A DNA stretch of 64,000 bases. Source: Streptomyces malaysiense (lineage in GTDB: Bacteria; Actinomycetota; Actinomycetes; Streptomycetales; Streptomycetaceae). Position numbers and translations under genes: made by a program. Where the stretch lies: NCBI RefSeq assembly GCF_000980885.2, contig NZ_LBDA02000007.1:124001-188000 (forward strand). Reading direction: 5' to 3'. Positions 46,936 to 56,251 of this stretch are shown piece by piece. A model generated the notes under the pieces. The model was not told the origin of the DNA and did no database searches. It saw only the letters and a list, made by a program, of their open reading frames with translations. The stretch's first letter is position 1. Every line of letters starts with the position of its first letter.

Positions 46936-48390
46936 ATGAACATGGCGATGATGCGCCTGAGGCGCGAGGACCCGCGCGTCGTCGGCTCGTTCAGGCTTCA
47001 CCGACGGCTCGGCGCGGGCGGGATGGGCGTGGTCTACCTCGGCTCCGACAGGAAGGGCCAGCGGGTCGCGCTGAAGGTGATCCGGCCCGATCTGGCCGAG
47101 GACCAGGAGTTCCGCTCGCGGTTCGCCCGCGAGGTCTCCGCGGCCCGTCGCATCCGGGGCGGTTGCACGGCCCGGCTGGTGGCCGCCGACCTGGAGGCCG
47201 ACCGTCCCTGGTTCGCCACCCAGTACGTCCCCGGGCCCTCGCTTCACGACCGGGTCGCCGACGAGGGCGCGCTCCTCGCGGCCGACGCGGCGGCGATCGG
47301 CGCGGCGCTGTCCGAGGGCCTGGTCGCGGTGCACGAGGCGGGGGTGGTCCACCGGGACCTGAAGCCCTCCAACATCCTGCTGTCCCCCAAGGGGCCGCGG
47401 ATCATCGACTTCGGCATCGCCTGGTCCACCGGCGCCTCCACCCTCACCCACGTGGGCACCGCCGTGGGCTCCCCCGGCTTCCTCGCCCCCGAGCAGGTGC
47501 GCGGCGCGGCCGTCACCCCGGCCACCGACGTCTTCTCGCTGGGCGCGACCCTCGCCTACGCCTCGACCGGCGACTCCCCCTTCGGACACGGCAGTTCGGA
47601 GGTGATGCTGTACCGGGTGGTGCACGAGGAGCCCCATCTGCACGGGGTGCCCGACGCGCTCGCCCCGCTGATCCGGGCCTGTCTCGCCAAGAACCCCGAG
47701 GACCGGCCCAGCACCCTCCAACTGTCGCTGCGGCTCAAGGAGATCGCGGCCCGCGAGGCCCAGGGGCTGACCGAGGTACGGCCGCCCTCCCCGCGCGCGG
47801 CGGAGGCGGACCGGCCCACCGGGCGGCTCGTCGACACCTACCCCGACCCGCAGCGCGCCGCGCGCCGCCAGGCTCCCGGCACACCGTTGCCGCGCGGCGC
47901 GGCCCCCCGGGGCGGGGTGCCCTCGCGGGGCGGTTCCCGCGGTGGCGGCACCCCCTCCCGTCCGGGTGCGGCGCGGCCCGCCCCCGAGCAGCGGGGCGGT
48001 GGCCCGCGTTCCACCGGAGGCAGCCGTCCCGGCACCCGCGGCGGCGCGCGGCGCCCGGCGCCGCGCTCCACGAAGACCGGTCTGCGCCCGGCCAACCCCC
48101 GCCTGCTGCGTCAGCGGCTGACCGTGTTCTTCGTGGTGACCCTGCTCGTGGCCCTCGGCATCGCCCTGGCCCAGGGCTGCCAGGGCCCGGCCCGGGGTCT
48201 GGGCGACGGGTCCGGCGGGAGTACGGGGAACGGCGTACGGCAGTCCCAGCGGACGCCGGCCGGCGGCTCACGGGCGGCTGACGACGAACGGCCGTACGAC
48301 GACCCCTACGGGTCCTTCCCCGCGCACCGCGGCGCCGGAGCGCGGGAGGGTTCCGTTCAGGACCGCGGTCGTCCCGTCGCCACCGCGTAG
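46936..48390 (+). CDS. Membrane-anchored Ser/Thr protein kinase (PknB/Hanks type)
   Basis: The protein has 484 aa (MNMAMMRLRREDPRVVGSFRLHRRLGAGGMGVVYLGSDRKGQRVALKVIRPDLAED). The kinase domain spans about residues 18-275: glycine loop LGAGGMGVVYLG, VALKVI lysine, catalytic HRDLKPSNILL, metal-binding IIDFGIAW and a PGFLAPEQ activation-end motif. A long Arg/Pro/Gly/Thr-rich linker (about 285-395) leads to one transmembrane helix (LTVFFVVTLLVALGIALAQG) and a short outer tail. There are no PASTA repeats, so its signal is unknown. Its 3' end overlaps the converging RNA methyltransferase gene by 34 bp. Confidence 0.92.
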   Translation: MNMAMMRLRREDPRVVGSFRLHRRLGAGGMGVVYLGSDRKGQRVALKVIRPDLAEDQEFRSRFAREVSAARRIRGGCTARLVAADLEADRPWFATQYVPGPSLHDRVADEGALLAADAAAIGAALSEGLVAVHEAGVVHRDLKPSNILLSPKGPRIIDFGIAWSTGASTLTHVGTAVGSPGFLAPEQVRGAAVTPATDVFSLGATLAYASTGDSPFGHGSSEVMLYRVVHEEPHLHGVPDALAPLIRACLAKNPEDRPSTLQLSLRLKEIAAREAQGLTEVRPPSPRAAEADRPTGRLVDTYPDPQRAARRQAPGTPLPRGAAPRGGVPSRGGSRGGGTPSRPGAARPAPEQRGGGPRSTGGSRPGTRGGARRPAPRSTKTGLRPANPRLLRQRLTVFFVVTLLVALGIALAQGCQGPARGLGDGSGGSTGNGVRQSQRTPAGGSRAADDERPYDDPYGSFPAHRGAGAREGSVQDRGRPVATA

Positions 48391-49175
48391 AAGGCGACCG
48401 CGGCCGCCGCGCCCACGTTGAGTGAGTCGACGCCGTGGGACATCGGGATGCGGACCCATTCGTCGGCGGCGACCAGGGCCTGCGTGGACAGGCCGCCGCC
48501 TTCGGCGCCCAGCATCAGCGCGACCCTGTCCATCGTGTGTGGAGCGGCCTCGTCCAGGCTGCGGGCCTTCTCGTCCGGGGTGAGGGCGAGCAGGGTGAAG
48601 CCGGCCTCGCGGACCTGCTCCAGGCCCTTGGGCCAGTTCTCCAGGCGGGCGTAGGGCACCGAGAACACCGCGCCCATCGACACCTTGACGCTGCGCCGGT
48701 ACAGCGGGTCGGCGCAGTCGGGCGAGAGCAGGACCGCGTCCATGCCGAGGGCGGCCGCGGAGCGGAAGATGGCGCCGATGTTGGTGTGGTCGTTGACCGA
48801 CTCCATGACCACCACGCGGCGAGCGGAGCCGAGCAGTCCGGCGGCGGTCGGCAGGGGCTTGCGCTGCATGGAGGCGAGGGCGCCGCGGTGCACGTGGTAG
48901 CCGGTGACGCGTTCGGCGAGTTCGGGGCTCACGGCGTAGACGGGCGCGGGGAGTTCGTCGATGACGTCCCGCATGACGTCGATCCACTTGGCCGAGAGCA
49001 GCATGGAGCGCATCTCGTAGCCGGCTTCCTTGGCCCGGCGGATGACCTTCTCGCCCTCGGCGATGAACAGGCCCTCGGCGGGCTCGCGCTTGCGGCGCAG
49101 CTCGACGTCGGTCAGATCCGTGTAGTCGCACAGGCGCGGGTCGTCGGGGTCCTCGACGGTGATGAGATCGGCCAC
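48357..49175 (-). CDS. SpoU/TrmH-family RNA 2'-O-methyltransferase
   Basis: The protein has 272 aa. The N-terminal substrate-binding region (GLFIAEGEKVIRRAKEAGYEMRSMLLS) precedes a SPOUT catalytic domain: NDHTNIGAIFRSAAALGMDAVLLSPDCADPLYRRSVKVSMGAVFSVPYAR (about residues 128-177) and LGAEGGGLSTQALVAADEWVRIPMSHGVDSLNVGAAAAVAFY at the end. It methylates rRNA or tRNA ribose; the target is not evident. Confidence 0.92.
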   Translation of the reverse strand: MADLITVEDPDDPRLCDYTDLTDVELRRKREPAEGLFIAEGEKVIRRAKEAGYEMRSMLLSAKWIDVMRDVIDELPAPVYAVSPELAERVTGYHVHRGALASMQRKPLPTAAGLLGSARRVVVMESVNDHTNIGAIFRSAAALGMDAVLLSPDCADPLYRRSVKVSMGAVFSVPYARLENWPKGLEQVREAGFTLLALTPDEKARSLDEAAPHTMDRVALMLGAEGGGLSTQALVAADEWVRIPMSHGVDSLNVGAAAAVAFYAVATGRPRS

Positions 49176-49248
49176 AGGGTGATACTGCCTTGTCCTGGGT
49201 GTGGTGCCAACGGCTGGGTACGGGTGCGTTACCCGAGGTTACATGCGA

Positions 49249-50496
49249 TCAGGGGGTATTCGGCCAGACCGCCTGCGCGGGACCCTCGGCCACGACCTCG
49301 CCGATCACTATGACCGCCGGGGGCCGCACGTCCTCGGCGCGTACGGTCTCGGCGACCGTGGCGAGGGTGGCGTCGACCCGGCGCTGCGCCGCGGTCGTGC
49401 CCTCCTGCACCAGGGCGACCGGGGTCTCGGGGGACCGGCCGTGCGCGACGAGCGTCTCGGCGATCTTCCCGATCTTGTCGACGCCCATCAGGATCACCAG
49501 GGTGCCGGTGAGCCTGGCCAGCGACGGCCAGTCGACCAGCGAACGCGCGTCGTCGGGGGCGACATGGCCGCTGACGACCGTGAACTCGTGGGCGACGCCC
49601 CGGTGGGTGACCGGGATGCCGGCCGCGCCCGGCACCGAGATGGAGCTGGAGATACCGGGGACGACGGTGCAGGGGATGCCGGCCTCGGCGAGCGCCTGGA
49701 CCTCCTCCATGCCCCGGCCGAAGACGAAGGGGTCGCCGCCCTTGAGCCGTACGACCGACTTGCCCTGCTTGGCGTGCTCGATCAGCGCGTCGTTGATGGC
49801 CTCCTGAGCCATGTAACGGCCGTACGGGATCTTCGCCGCGTCGATCACCTCGACGTGCGGGGGCAGTTCCGCGAGCAGGTCGCGCGGTCCGAGCCGGTCG
49901 GCGATGACGACGTCCGCCTCGGCGAGCAGCCGGCGGCCGCGGACCGTGATCAGATCGGGGTCGCCGGGACCGCCGCCGACCAGGGAGACGCCGGGGGTGC
50001 GGGTGCGGTGGTGGGGGGCGACGAGGGTGCCGTCGCGCAGGCCCTCGACGACCGCGTCGCGGATGGCGGCGGTGTGCCGGGGATCACGCCCGCGGGCGTC
50101 CGTGGTGAGGACGGCGACCGTGACGCCCTCGCTGGTGCCGGTGGCGGGAGTCCAGGCGGTGGCCTGGTCCGCGTCGTCGGAGCGGACGCACCAGACGCGG
50201 TTCCGCTCGGCCTCGGCGGAGGCGGCGGTGTTGGCGGCGGGGTCGCTGGTGGCGATGAGGGCGTACCAGGCGTCGGCGAGGTCGCCGTCCTCGTACCGCC
50301 GCCGGTGCCAGGTGATCTCACCCGCGTCCGCCATCGCCTCGACCGAGGGGGTCGCCCCGGGGGAGACCAGGACGATGTCCGCGCCGGCCGCGATCAGGGC
50401 GGGCAGGCGGCGCTGGGCGACCTGTCCGGCGCCGAGGACGACCACACGGCGGCCGGAGAGGCGGAGACCTACGGGGTAGGCGGGGTGTTCGGCCAT
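49249..50496 (-). CDS. cobA: Siroheme synthase-like fusion: precorrin-2 dehydrogenase + uroporphyrinogen-III C-methyltransferase
   Basis: The protein has 415 aa (MAEHPAYPVGLRLSGRRVVVLGAGQVAQRRLPALIAAGADIVL). A Rossmann NAD domain (about residues 1-150) with GAGQVAQRR is followed by SUMT (about 165-405): VSLVGGGPGDPDLITVRGRRLLAEADVVIADRL, VVRLKGGDPFVFGRGMEE and VVPGISSSISVPGAAGIPVTHRG. It makes precorrin-2 and probably sirohydrochlorin, the branch point to cobalamin and siroheme. It heads the first of three corrinoid loci on the same strand, with bluB-cobT and cobL next to it. Confidence 0.93.
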   Translation of the reverse strand: MAEHPAYPVGLRLSGRRVVVLGAGQVAQRRLPALIAAGADIVLVSPGATPSVEAMADAGEITWHRRRYEDGDLADAWYALIATSDPAANTAASAEAERNRVWCVRSDDADQATAWTPATGTSEGVTVAVLTTDARGRDPRHTAAIRDAVVEGLRDGTLVAPHHRTRTPGVSLVGGGPGDPDLITVRGRRLLAEADVVIADRLGPRDLLAELPPHVEVIDAAKIPYGRYMAQEAINDALIEHAKQGKSVVRLKGGDPFVFGRGMEEVQALAEAGIPCTVVPGISSSISVPGAAGIPVTHRGVAHEFTVVSGHVAPDDARSLVDWPSLARLTGTLVILMGVDKIGKIAETLVAHGRSPETPVALVQEGTTAAQRRVDATLATVAETVRAEDVRPPAVIVIGEVVAEGPAQAVWPNTP

Positions 50497-50649
50497 GGCT
50501 CCTCCGGGGGCGTTGTGGTGGCCCTGACGTGCGGATTTTACGTGGACGGAGGCGTCGGCGGGACAGGTGTCCGGGAGGTGGGCGGGGGCGGCCCGGTGGG
50601 TGGGCGCGACCACCCACCGGGCCGCGCCCGAAGCACGGTGCCGCGGCAC

Positions 50650-53600
50650 CTACTTCTCGGTGACTCCCGCCGAGTCGAACGTGGCCACCTCGTGCATCGC
50701 CCTCGCCGCGCTCTGCACCAGCGGCAGGGCGAGCAGGGCACCGGTGCCCTCGCCGAGGCGGAGGTCGAGGTCGACCAGGGGGCGCAGGCCGAGCTTGTTG
50801 AGTGCCGCGACATGGCCCGGCTCGGCACTGCGGTGACCGGCGATGCAGGCCGCGAGGACCTCGGGGGCGATGGCACGGGCCACCAGGGCCGCGGCACCGG
50901 CGCTGACACCGTCCAGGATGACCGGCGTGCGCAGGGACGCGCCGCCGAGCAGCAGGCCGACCATCGCCGCGTGCTCGAAGCCGCCGAGGGCCGCGAGGAC
51001 GCCGATGGGGTCGGCCGGGTCCGGCTGGTGGAGCTCCAGGGCGCGCCGGACCACCTCGGTCTTGCGGGCCAGCGTCTCGTCGTTGATGCCGGTGCCGCGA
51101 CCGGTGACCTCGGCCGGGTCGGTGCCGGTGAAGACGGAGATCAGCGCGGCGGACGCGGTGGTGTTGGCGATGCCCATCTCACCGGTGAGCAGCGCCTTGT
51201 TCCCGGCCGCGACCAGGTCGCGCGCGGTCTCGATGCCGACCTCGATGGCGGCCTTGGCCTCCTCGCGGCTCATCGCGGGCCCCGCCGTCATGTCGGACGT
51301 GCCGCCGCGGATCTTGCGGGGCAGCAGGCCCGGGGTGGCGGGCAGGTCGGCGGCCACGCCGACGTCCACGACGCACACCTCGGCGCCGACCTGGGCGGCG
51401 AAGGCGTTGCAGACCGCGCCCCCGCCCAGGAAGTTGGCCACCATCTGGCCGGTGACCTCCTGCGGCCAGGGGGTGACACCCTGGGCGTGCACGCCGTGGT
51501 CGCCCGCGAAGATGGCGACGGCCGCGGGCTCCGGGATCGGCGGCGGGCACTGCCGGGACAGGCCCGACAGCTGCGCGGAGATGATCTCCAGCATGCCGAG
51601 CGCGCCGGCCGGCTTGGTCATGCGCTTCTGGCGCTCCCAGGCCTCACCGAGGGCCTTGGCGTCGAGCGGGCGGATCTGGGCGACGGTCTCGGCAAGCAGG
51701 TCGTGGGGTTCCTCTCCGGGCAGGGCGCGGCGGCCGTACGTCTCTTCGTGCACCACCCAGGACAGGGGGCGCCGCTTGGACCAGCCCGCCTGCATCAGCT
51801 CGGGCTCGTCCGGGAATTCGTCGACGTACCCGACGCACAGGTAGGCGATGACCTCCAGGTGCTCGGGCAGGCCGAGGGCCCGCACCATCTCGCGCTCCTC
51901 GAAGAAGCTGACCCAGCCCACGCCCAGGCCCTCGGCGCGGGCGGCGAGCCAGAGGTTCTCGACGGCGAGGGCGGCGGAGTACGGCGCCATCTGGGGCTGG
52001 GTGTACCGGCCCAGGGTGTGCCGGCCGCCGCGGGTGGGGTCGGCGGTGACGACGATGTTCACCGGGGTGTCGAGGATGGCCTCGATCTTCAGTTCCTTGA
52101 ACTGCTTCGCCCGGCCCTTGGGCAGCGACTTCGCGTACGCCTCGCGCTGGCGGACGGCCAGTTCGTGCATGGTGCGCCGGGTGTCGGCGGACCGGATGAC
52201 GACGAAGTCCCAGGGCTGCGAGTGACCGACGGAGGGCGCGGTGTGCGCGGCCTCCAGGACGCGGAGCAGCACCTCGTGCGGGATGGGGTCGTTACGGAAG
52301 CCGTTGCGGATGTCGCGGCGCTCCCGCATCACCTTGAGCACGGCCTCTCGCTCGGCGTCGTCGTAGCCCGGGGCGGCGGGGCCGGCGGCCTGCGGCGCGG
52401 GCGCCGCCTCGGCCGGGCTCTCGGCCCGCTCGGCGGCGGGCTCCGCGGTCTCGGTGTGCGCCACGGCCTCGGCCTCCCGGGGCGCGGGCACGGCGGCCTG
52501 CGGCGCGGGACCCTGCGCGGGCGGGACGAGGGGGTGTGGCGGGGTCGGCGCGAGATGCGGCGCGCTCGGCACCTGTCCCTCCACCGGCACGAACTCTCCG
52601 AGCGGCGGCCCGGGAGCCGGCTCCGGGGGAACCTCGGGCGACTGCTCTGCGGGAGCGGGCCGCACGGGGGCGTCCACCGGCTCGGAGCCCTGCTGGGCCG
52701 GGTCCTCGGCGGGCGGGGCGGGCTGCGGCTGCGCGGGGGCGACGGGGGCCGGTGCGGCCTGCGGCTGCGCGGCTTCGGCAGTCGCGGCCACGTCGGCGGG
52801 CTGCGGCTGCGCGGCTTCGGCGGCGACCGGGGCCGGGGCGGCTTCGACAGGCTGCTGGGGGACGGGTGCGGCGGGGTCACCGGCCGGCACCCGCGCGGCG
52901 ACGGGAGCCGCCTGGACCGCCGGGTCCTGAGCCGGCGGCAGCGCCTGCGCCTCGGCCTGGGGCTCCGGCGGCGCGGCGGGCTGCTGCGGGACGCCGGGTA
53001 CGGCCGGCGCGTCCTGGCCGACGGGTTCCACCGGCTGGGGGACCTGGACCTGGGGGGCCTCCGGGGCGGGGGCGGCGACGGCCTCGGCCGGCTGGGCCGG
53101 AGCGACCGGGACGGCCACGGGCTCGGCAGTCAGGGCCGCCTCGGCGGCGACGGGCTCGACGACGGGTTCGGCGACGACGGGTTCGACCGGCTCGGCGGCC
53201 TGTACGGCCTCGCCCGCTTCGACGGCCTCGGCGACCGCGACGGGCTCGGCCGTGACCGGCTCGACCGGCCGGGCTGCCTCGACGGCGGGAGCCACGGCAC
53301 CGGGGACCTGGTGGGCGTCCGGGGCAGGGGCGGCGACGGCCTCGGCAGGCTGGGGCACCTGGACGGGTTCGACGGCGACGGGTTCGGCGACGACCGGCTG
53401 AGCGGCCTCGGCGGCCGGCACGGCGGCACCGGGAACCCGCTCCTCGGCCCGCACGGGCGCACCGGCCTCCGGCACTGCCTCCGCGGCGACCGATGCCTCG
53501 GCGACCGGTGCCTCGGCGACCGGTGTCTGGGGAACCTGCTGGACCAGCTGGACCTGTTGCACGACAGCGGCCGCTCCGGCGGCCTCGGCGGCCTGGACGT

Positions 53601-54579
53601 CCGGCGTCGGCACGGGCTCCACGGCGACCGGCACGCTCTCCTCGGCCGGCGCCACCGCGCCGGCGGCCACCGGCTGCCGGGAGACGTCCGGTCCCTGACC
53701 GTCGACGGGCCGCGGACCGTCCTGGCCCGGTACGACCTGCTCGGGGGCGGCCGCCTGCCCGGCGGCCGCGCCATCGGCGTCCGGCGTCCCCACCGGCGCC
53801 GGATCAACCGTTTCCGCGTCCGGCACCCGCTCGGCGACCGGTTCCGCCTCGGCGACCGGCGCCCGGGGCGCCTCCGCGACGACCGGCTCGGCCGCGGCGA
53901 CCGGCGCCTCGGGAGCGGCGACAGCGTCCAAAGCCGTGCCCGGCGCCTCGGCGGCCTGCTCGGCGGCCTGCTCCGGCACCTCGACGGCGACCGGCACGGC
54001 CTCGGCGGCGGCAACCGGCACACCGATCACCTGGACGGCGGCCTGTCCGGCCTCCGCCACGCCCGGCGCCTGGACCGCGGCCGGGGCGGCCTCCGCCGCT
54101 CCCGGTACCTGGCCGGCGCCCGGCGCCGCCACGGCCGTACCCGCCGCGGCCGCGCCCCAGGGGGCCGCGGTCTGCGGGCCCATGTCCCGGAGGGGCTGGG
54201 CGTCGAGGTACTCGGGGCCGCGGTCGGCGAGGGTGCGGACCGGGCCGGCGGAGGTGTCGGGGATGAGCGGGCCGAGGTGCAGGGGGCGGCGCGGCACGGA
54301 CGTCTCCTGCGCGGACGGGAGGCGGACGCCGCTCAGGTCCACGGAACCCGTGTCGCGGCCGGAGGCCTCGTGCAGCGTCTCGACCACCGGCTCGGGGGCG
54401 GGCGGCGGCACCTCGTTGCCCCATGCGCCCTGGGCGCCCGGCAGCAGCAGGTCTTCGTCCTCGGCGGGGGCCTCGGAGAGATAGGTGTACGCGCCGCCGT
54501 GCGCGGTGACGCCCGGCTGCTCCACCATGCCTGCGCTCTCCGGCTGTCCCTCGCCCGGGACCTGGCCGGTGTCGGTCAT
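50650..54579 (-). CDS. cobT: BluB-CobT fusion with very long disordered N-terminal region
   Basis: The frame has 1309 codons. About residues 738-962 are a BluB-type nitroreductase (EAVLKVMRERRDIRNGFRNDPIPHEVLLRVLEAAHTAPSVGHSQPWDFVVI), which turns FMNH2 into 5,6-dimethylbenzimidazole (DMB). About 963-1309 are CobT (AVAIFAGDHGVHAQGVTPWPQEVTGQMVANFLGGGAVCNAFA..LLTGEMGIANTTASAA), which activates DMB with nicotinate mononucleotide to alpha-ribazole phosphate. Residues about 130-735 are almost entirely Ala, Pro, Val and Glu in short repeating units (PVAEAE, QPAEAVAAP) and look disordered. The first 90 residues are less repetitive. The ATG follows GAGGGG. Confidence 0.9.
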   Translation of the reverse strand: MTDTGQVPGEGQPESAGMVEQPGVTAHGGAYTYLSEAPAEDEDLLLPGAQGAWGNEVPPPAPEPVVETLHEASGRDTGSVDLSGVRLPSAQETSVPRRPLHLGPLIPDTSAGPVRTLADRGPEYLDAQPLRDMGPQTAAPWGAAAAGTAVAAPGAGQVPGAAEAAPAAVQAPGVAEAGQAAVQVIGVPVAAAEAVPVAVEVPEQAAEQAAEAPGTALDAVAAPEAPVAAAEPVVAEAPRAPVAEAEPVAERVPDAETVDPAPVGTPDADGAAAGQAAAPEQVVPGQDGPRPVDGQGPDVSRQPVAAGAVAPAEESVPVAVEPVPTPDVQAAEAAGAAAVVQQVQLVQQVPQTPVAEAPVAEASVAAEAVPEAGAPVRAEERVPGAAVPAAEAAQPVVAEPVAVEPVQVPQPAEAVAAPAPDAHQVPGAVAPAVEAARPVEPVTAEPVAVAEAVEAGEAVQAAEPVEPVVAEPVVEPVAAEAALTAEPVAVPVAPAQPAEAVAAPAPEAPQVQVPQPVEPVGQDAPAVPGVPQQPAAPPEPQAEAQALPPAQDPAVQAAPVAARVPAGDPAAPVPQQPVEAAPAPVAAEAAQPQPADVAATAEAAQPQAAPAPVAPAQPQPAPPAEDPAQQGSEPVDAPVRPAPAEQSPEVPPEPAPGPPLGEFVPVEGQVPSAPHLAPTPPHPLVPPAQGPAPQAAVPAPREAEAVAHTETAEPAAERAESPAEAAPAPQAAGPAAPGYDDAEREAVLKVMRERRDIRNGFRNDPIPHEVLLRVLEAAHTAPSVGHSQPWDFVVIRSADTRRTMHELAVRQREAYAKSLPKGRAKQFKELKIEAILDTPVNIVVTADPTRGGRHTLGRYTQPQMAPYSAALAVENLWLAARAEGLGVGWVSFFEEREMVRALGLPEHLEVIAYLCVGYVDEFPDEPELMQAGWSKRRPLSWVVHEETYGRRALPGEEPHDLLAETVAQIRPLDAKALGEAWERQKRMTKPAGALGMLEIISAQLSGLSRQCPPPIPEPAAVAIFAGDHGVHAQGVTPWPQEVTGQMVANFLGGGAVCNAFAAQVGAEVCVVDVGVAADLPATPGLLPRKIRGGTSDMTAGPAMSREEAKAAIEVGIETARDLVAAGNKALLTGEMGIANTTASAALISVFTGTDPAEVTGRGTGINDETLARKTEVVRRALELHQPDPADPIGVLAALGGFEHAAMVGLLLGGASLRTPVILDGVSAGAAALVARAIAPEVLAACIAGHRSAEPGHVAALNKLGLRPLVDLDLRLGEGTGALLALPLVQSAARAMHEVATFDSAGVTEK

Positions 54580-54914
54580 GCGTACCCCTCGCCCAATCGG
54601 TTAGTGCTCCTACGACCAGCTCACCCGGAACGGCACACCGACCGCCCATAGTGAAGAACGAGCGTCCGTGCCCAGCGGCACGAACGACCCGCCGGAAAAG
54701 GCGACAAAGCCATTCAGTGGCATTGTCCCGGTCGTTGCGCCGTCGCGACAGCATGATCCGCGACAGGCCGCTGTGGACTACGCCACGTTGCGCGTCCACG
54801 GGTTCGCTGTACCGCGCCCGGCCCAAGACGGGCGTGCGTTCCGGACATTGGCGAACGAAGTTCCGGGCCACCGGTGCGGTACAACGATCGGCCAGCCTAC
54901 CGCGCGCGGTACGA
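54580..54914. other. bluB-cobT / cobL intergenic region
   Basis: These 335 bp have no gene, between two minus-strand genes. The region should carry the promoter and leader of the bluB-cobT gene. I looked for a cobalamin riboswitch and did not find a B12-box motif I could trust. Confidence 0.45.
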
Positions 54915-56138
54915 CTACCGGATCACGGGGCGATCGGACAGCACCCCGCTGAGCAGGAACGCGACGTTCCGCTCGGTCTCCCGCCAGGCGCGGGTGTCGA
55001 GTTCGACGGACTGGAGCAGGGCGCACTCGACCCGGTATCCGTGCTCGGTCAGGTCGCGGCCGACGAGTTCGGCCGCGTCGCGGGTCGCGGCGTGGGCGAC
55101 GATGCGCTGCGGGCGGCGGTCGGCGACCGCCGAGACCACGGCCGCTCCCCCGCCGCCGACCCGGACCACATCGGGCTCGGGCAGGTCCTCCAGGACGTGC
55201 GGGGCGCTGCCGCGTACCACTTGGAGCTGGACTCCGTAACGGCGGGCGGCGCCGTCGGCGCGGGCGCAGGCGGCCGGTTCACGGTCGACGGCGATGACGG
55301 CGGCGCCGGCGCGCGCCGCCTCCACGGCGAACGCGCCGGAGCCGCAGCCGATGTCCCAGACGAGGTCGCCGACCCGGGGCCCGAGGCGGGCGAGTTGGGC
55401 GGCGCGCAGCAGCTCGGTCTCGCCCTCGCCGAGCGCGACGCCGTCGCCGTACGCCTCGTCGGGCTGGACCCAGCCGCGCGGGCCGGTGCCCGGGTCGCGG
55501 CCGGCGATCCAGCCGCCGTCCCCGGTCGCGCCCACCGGGCCGCCGATGACGATGACGACGTTCGGGTCGCGCCAGGTGTGGTCGGGGGCCTTGTCGGAGG
55601 TGACGACGGAGACCTGTTCGCGTTCGGTGCCCAGTTCCTCGCAGATGACGAAGGTGCGGTGGACGCCCGCGAGGAGGAGGCCGAGTTCGGCGGGGCCGGC
55701 GCCCGGTGCGGTGAGCACGGCCACCTTGGTGTGGGCGCGGCAGACGTTCACGGCCCGGCGCAGGGTGCGCGGGTGGGCGACGACGACCTGGGCGTCGTCC
55801 CAGGGCATGCCGGCTCGGGCGAAGGCGGCGGCGACGGAGGAGACGCCCGGGACGACCTCCACCTCCAGGCCGAACTCCGGTGCGCGCAGGGTGCGTACGA
55901 CGCCGAAGAAGCCGGGGTCGCCGTCGGCGAGCACGACCGCGGTGCCCCGGTGGCCGGCGATGCGGCGGGCCGCGAGCGAGACGCTGCCGAGACGGATGCG
56001 TTCGGCGGCGGGCGGGACCTCGGGCAGTGCCAGGTGGTGGGCCGCGCCTGCCACGAGGGTGGCGGCGCCGAGGGCGGAGCGTGCCGCGTCGGTCAGCGGC
56101 GAGCCGTCCCAGCCGATCACCGTGACCCGGTCGGCCAT
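54915..56138 (-). CDS. cobL: Precorrin-6Y C5,15-methyltransferase (CbiE-CbiT fusion)
   Basis: The protein has 407 aa (MADRVTVIGWDGSPLTDAARSALGAATLVAGAAHHLALPE). The N-terminal CbiE half (about residues 1-215) is a tetrapyrrole methylase with VLADGDPGFFGVVRTLR and VEVVPGVSSVAAAFARAGMPWDDAQVVVAHPR. The C-terminal CbiT half has VGDLVWDIGCGSGAFAVEAARAGAAVIAVDREP, a class I SAM motif, at about 255-290. Together they methylate C5 and C15 and remove the acetate side chain. It fits an aerobic cobalamin route with the flanking genes. Confidence 0.92.
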   Translation of the reverse strand: MADRVTVIGWDGSPLTDAARSALGAATLVAGAAHHLALPEVPPAAERIRLGSVSLAARRIAGHRGTAVVLADGDPGFFGVVRTLRAPEFGLEVEVVPGVSSVAAAFARAGMPWDDAQVVVAHPRTLRRAVNVCRAHTKVAVLTAPGAGPAELGLLLAGVHRTFVICEELGTEREQVSVVTSDKAPDHTWRDPNVVIVIGGPVGATGDGGWIAGRDPGTGPRGWVQPDEAYGDGVALGEGETELLRAAQLARLGPRVGDLVWDIGCGSGAFAVEAARAGAAVIAVDREPAACARADGAARRYGVQLQVVRGSAPHVLEDLPEPDVVRVGGGGAAVVSAVADRRPQRIVAHAATRDAAELVGRDLTEHGYRVECALLQSVELDTRAWRETERNVAFLLSGVLSDRPVIR

Positions 56139-56251
56139 CGTCGTCCATCTCCAGGTTTTCGCAGGTCGTCAGGGGTGCAGAGCCCGAAGGCGGGCTTGGT
56201 GAGGCTACCCGGTCGCGCGGCGTCGCGGGCGACGGGCCGCGGCGGCGGGGA

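Noticed and set aside
49201..54651. A 1816-codon open frame on the plus strand opposite cobA and bluB-cobT
   Set aside because: It is the antisense of genes with clear domains. The reading is Gly/Arg/Asp-rich without family motifs, and its length follows from the GC-rich repeats.
54580..54914. A cobalamin riboswitch before the bluB-cobT gene
   Set aside because: I could not find the B12-box and companion conserved blocks on either strand.
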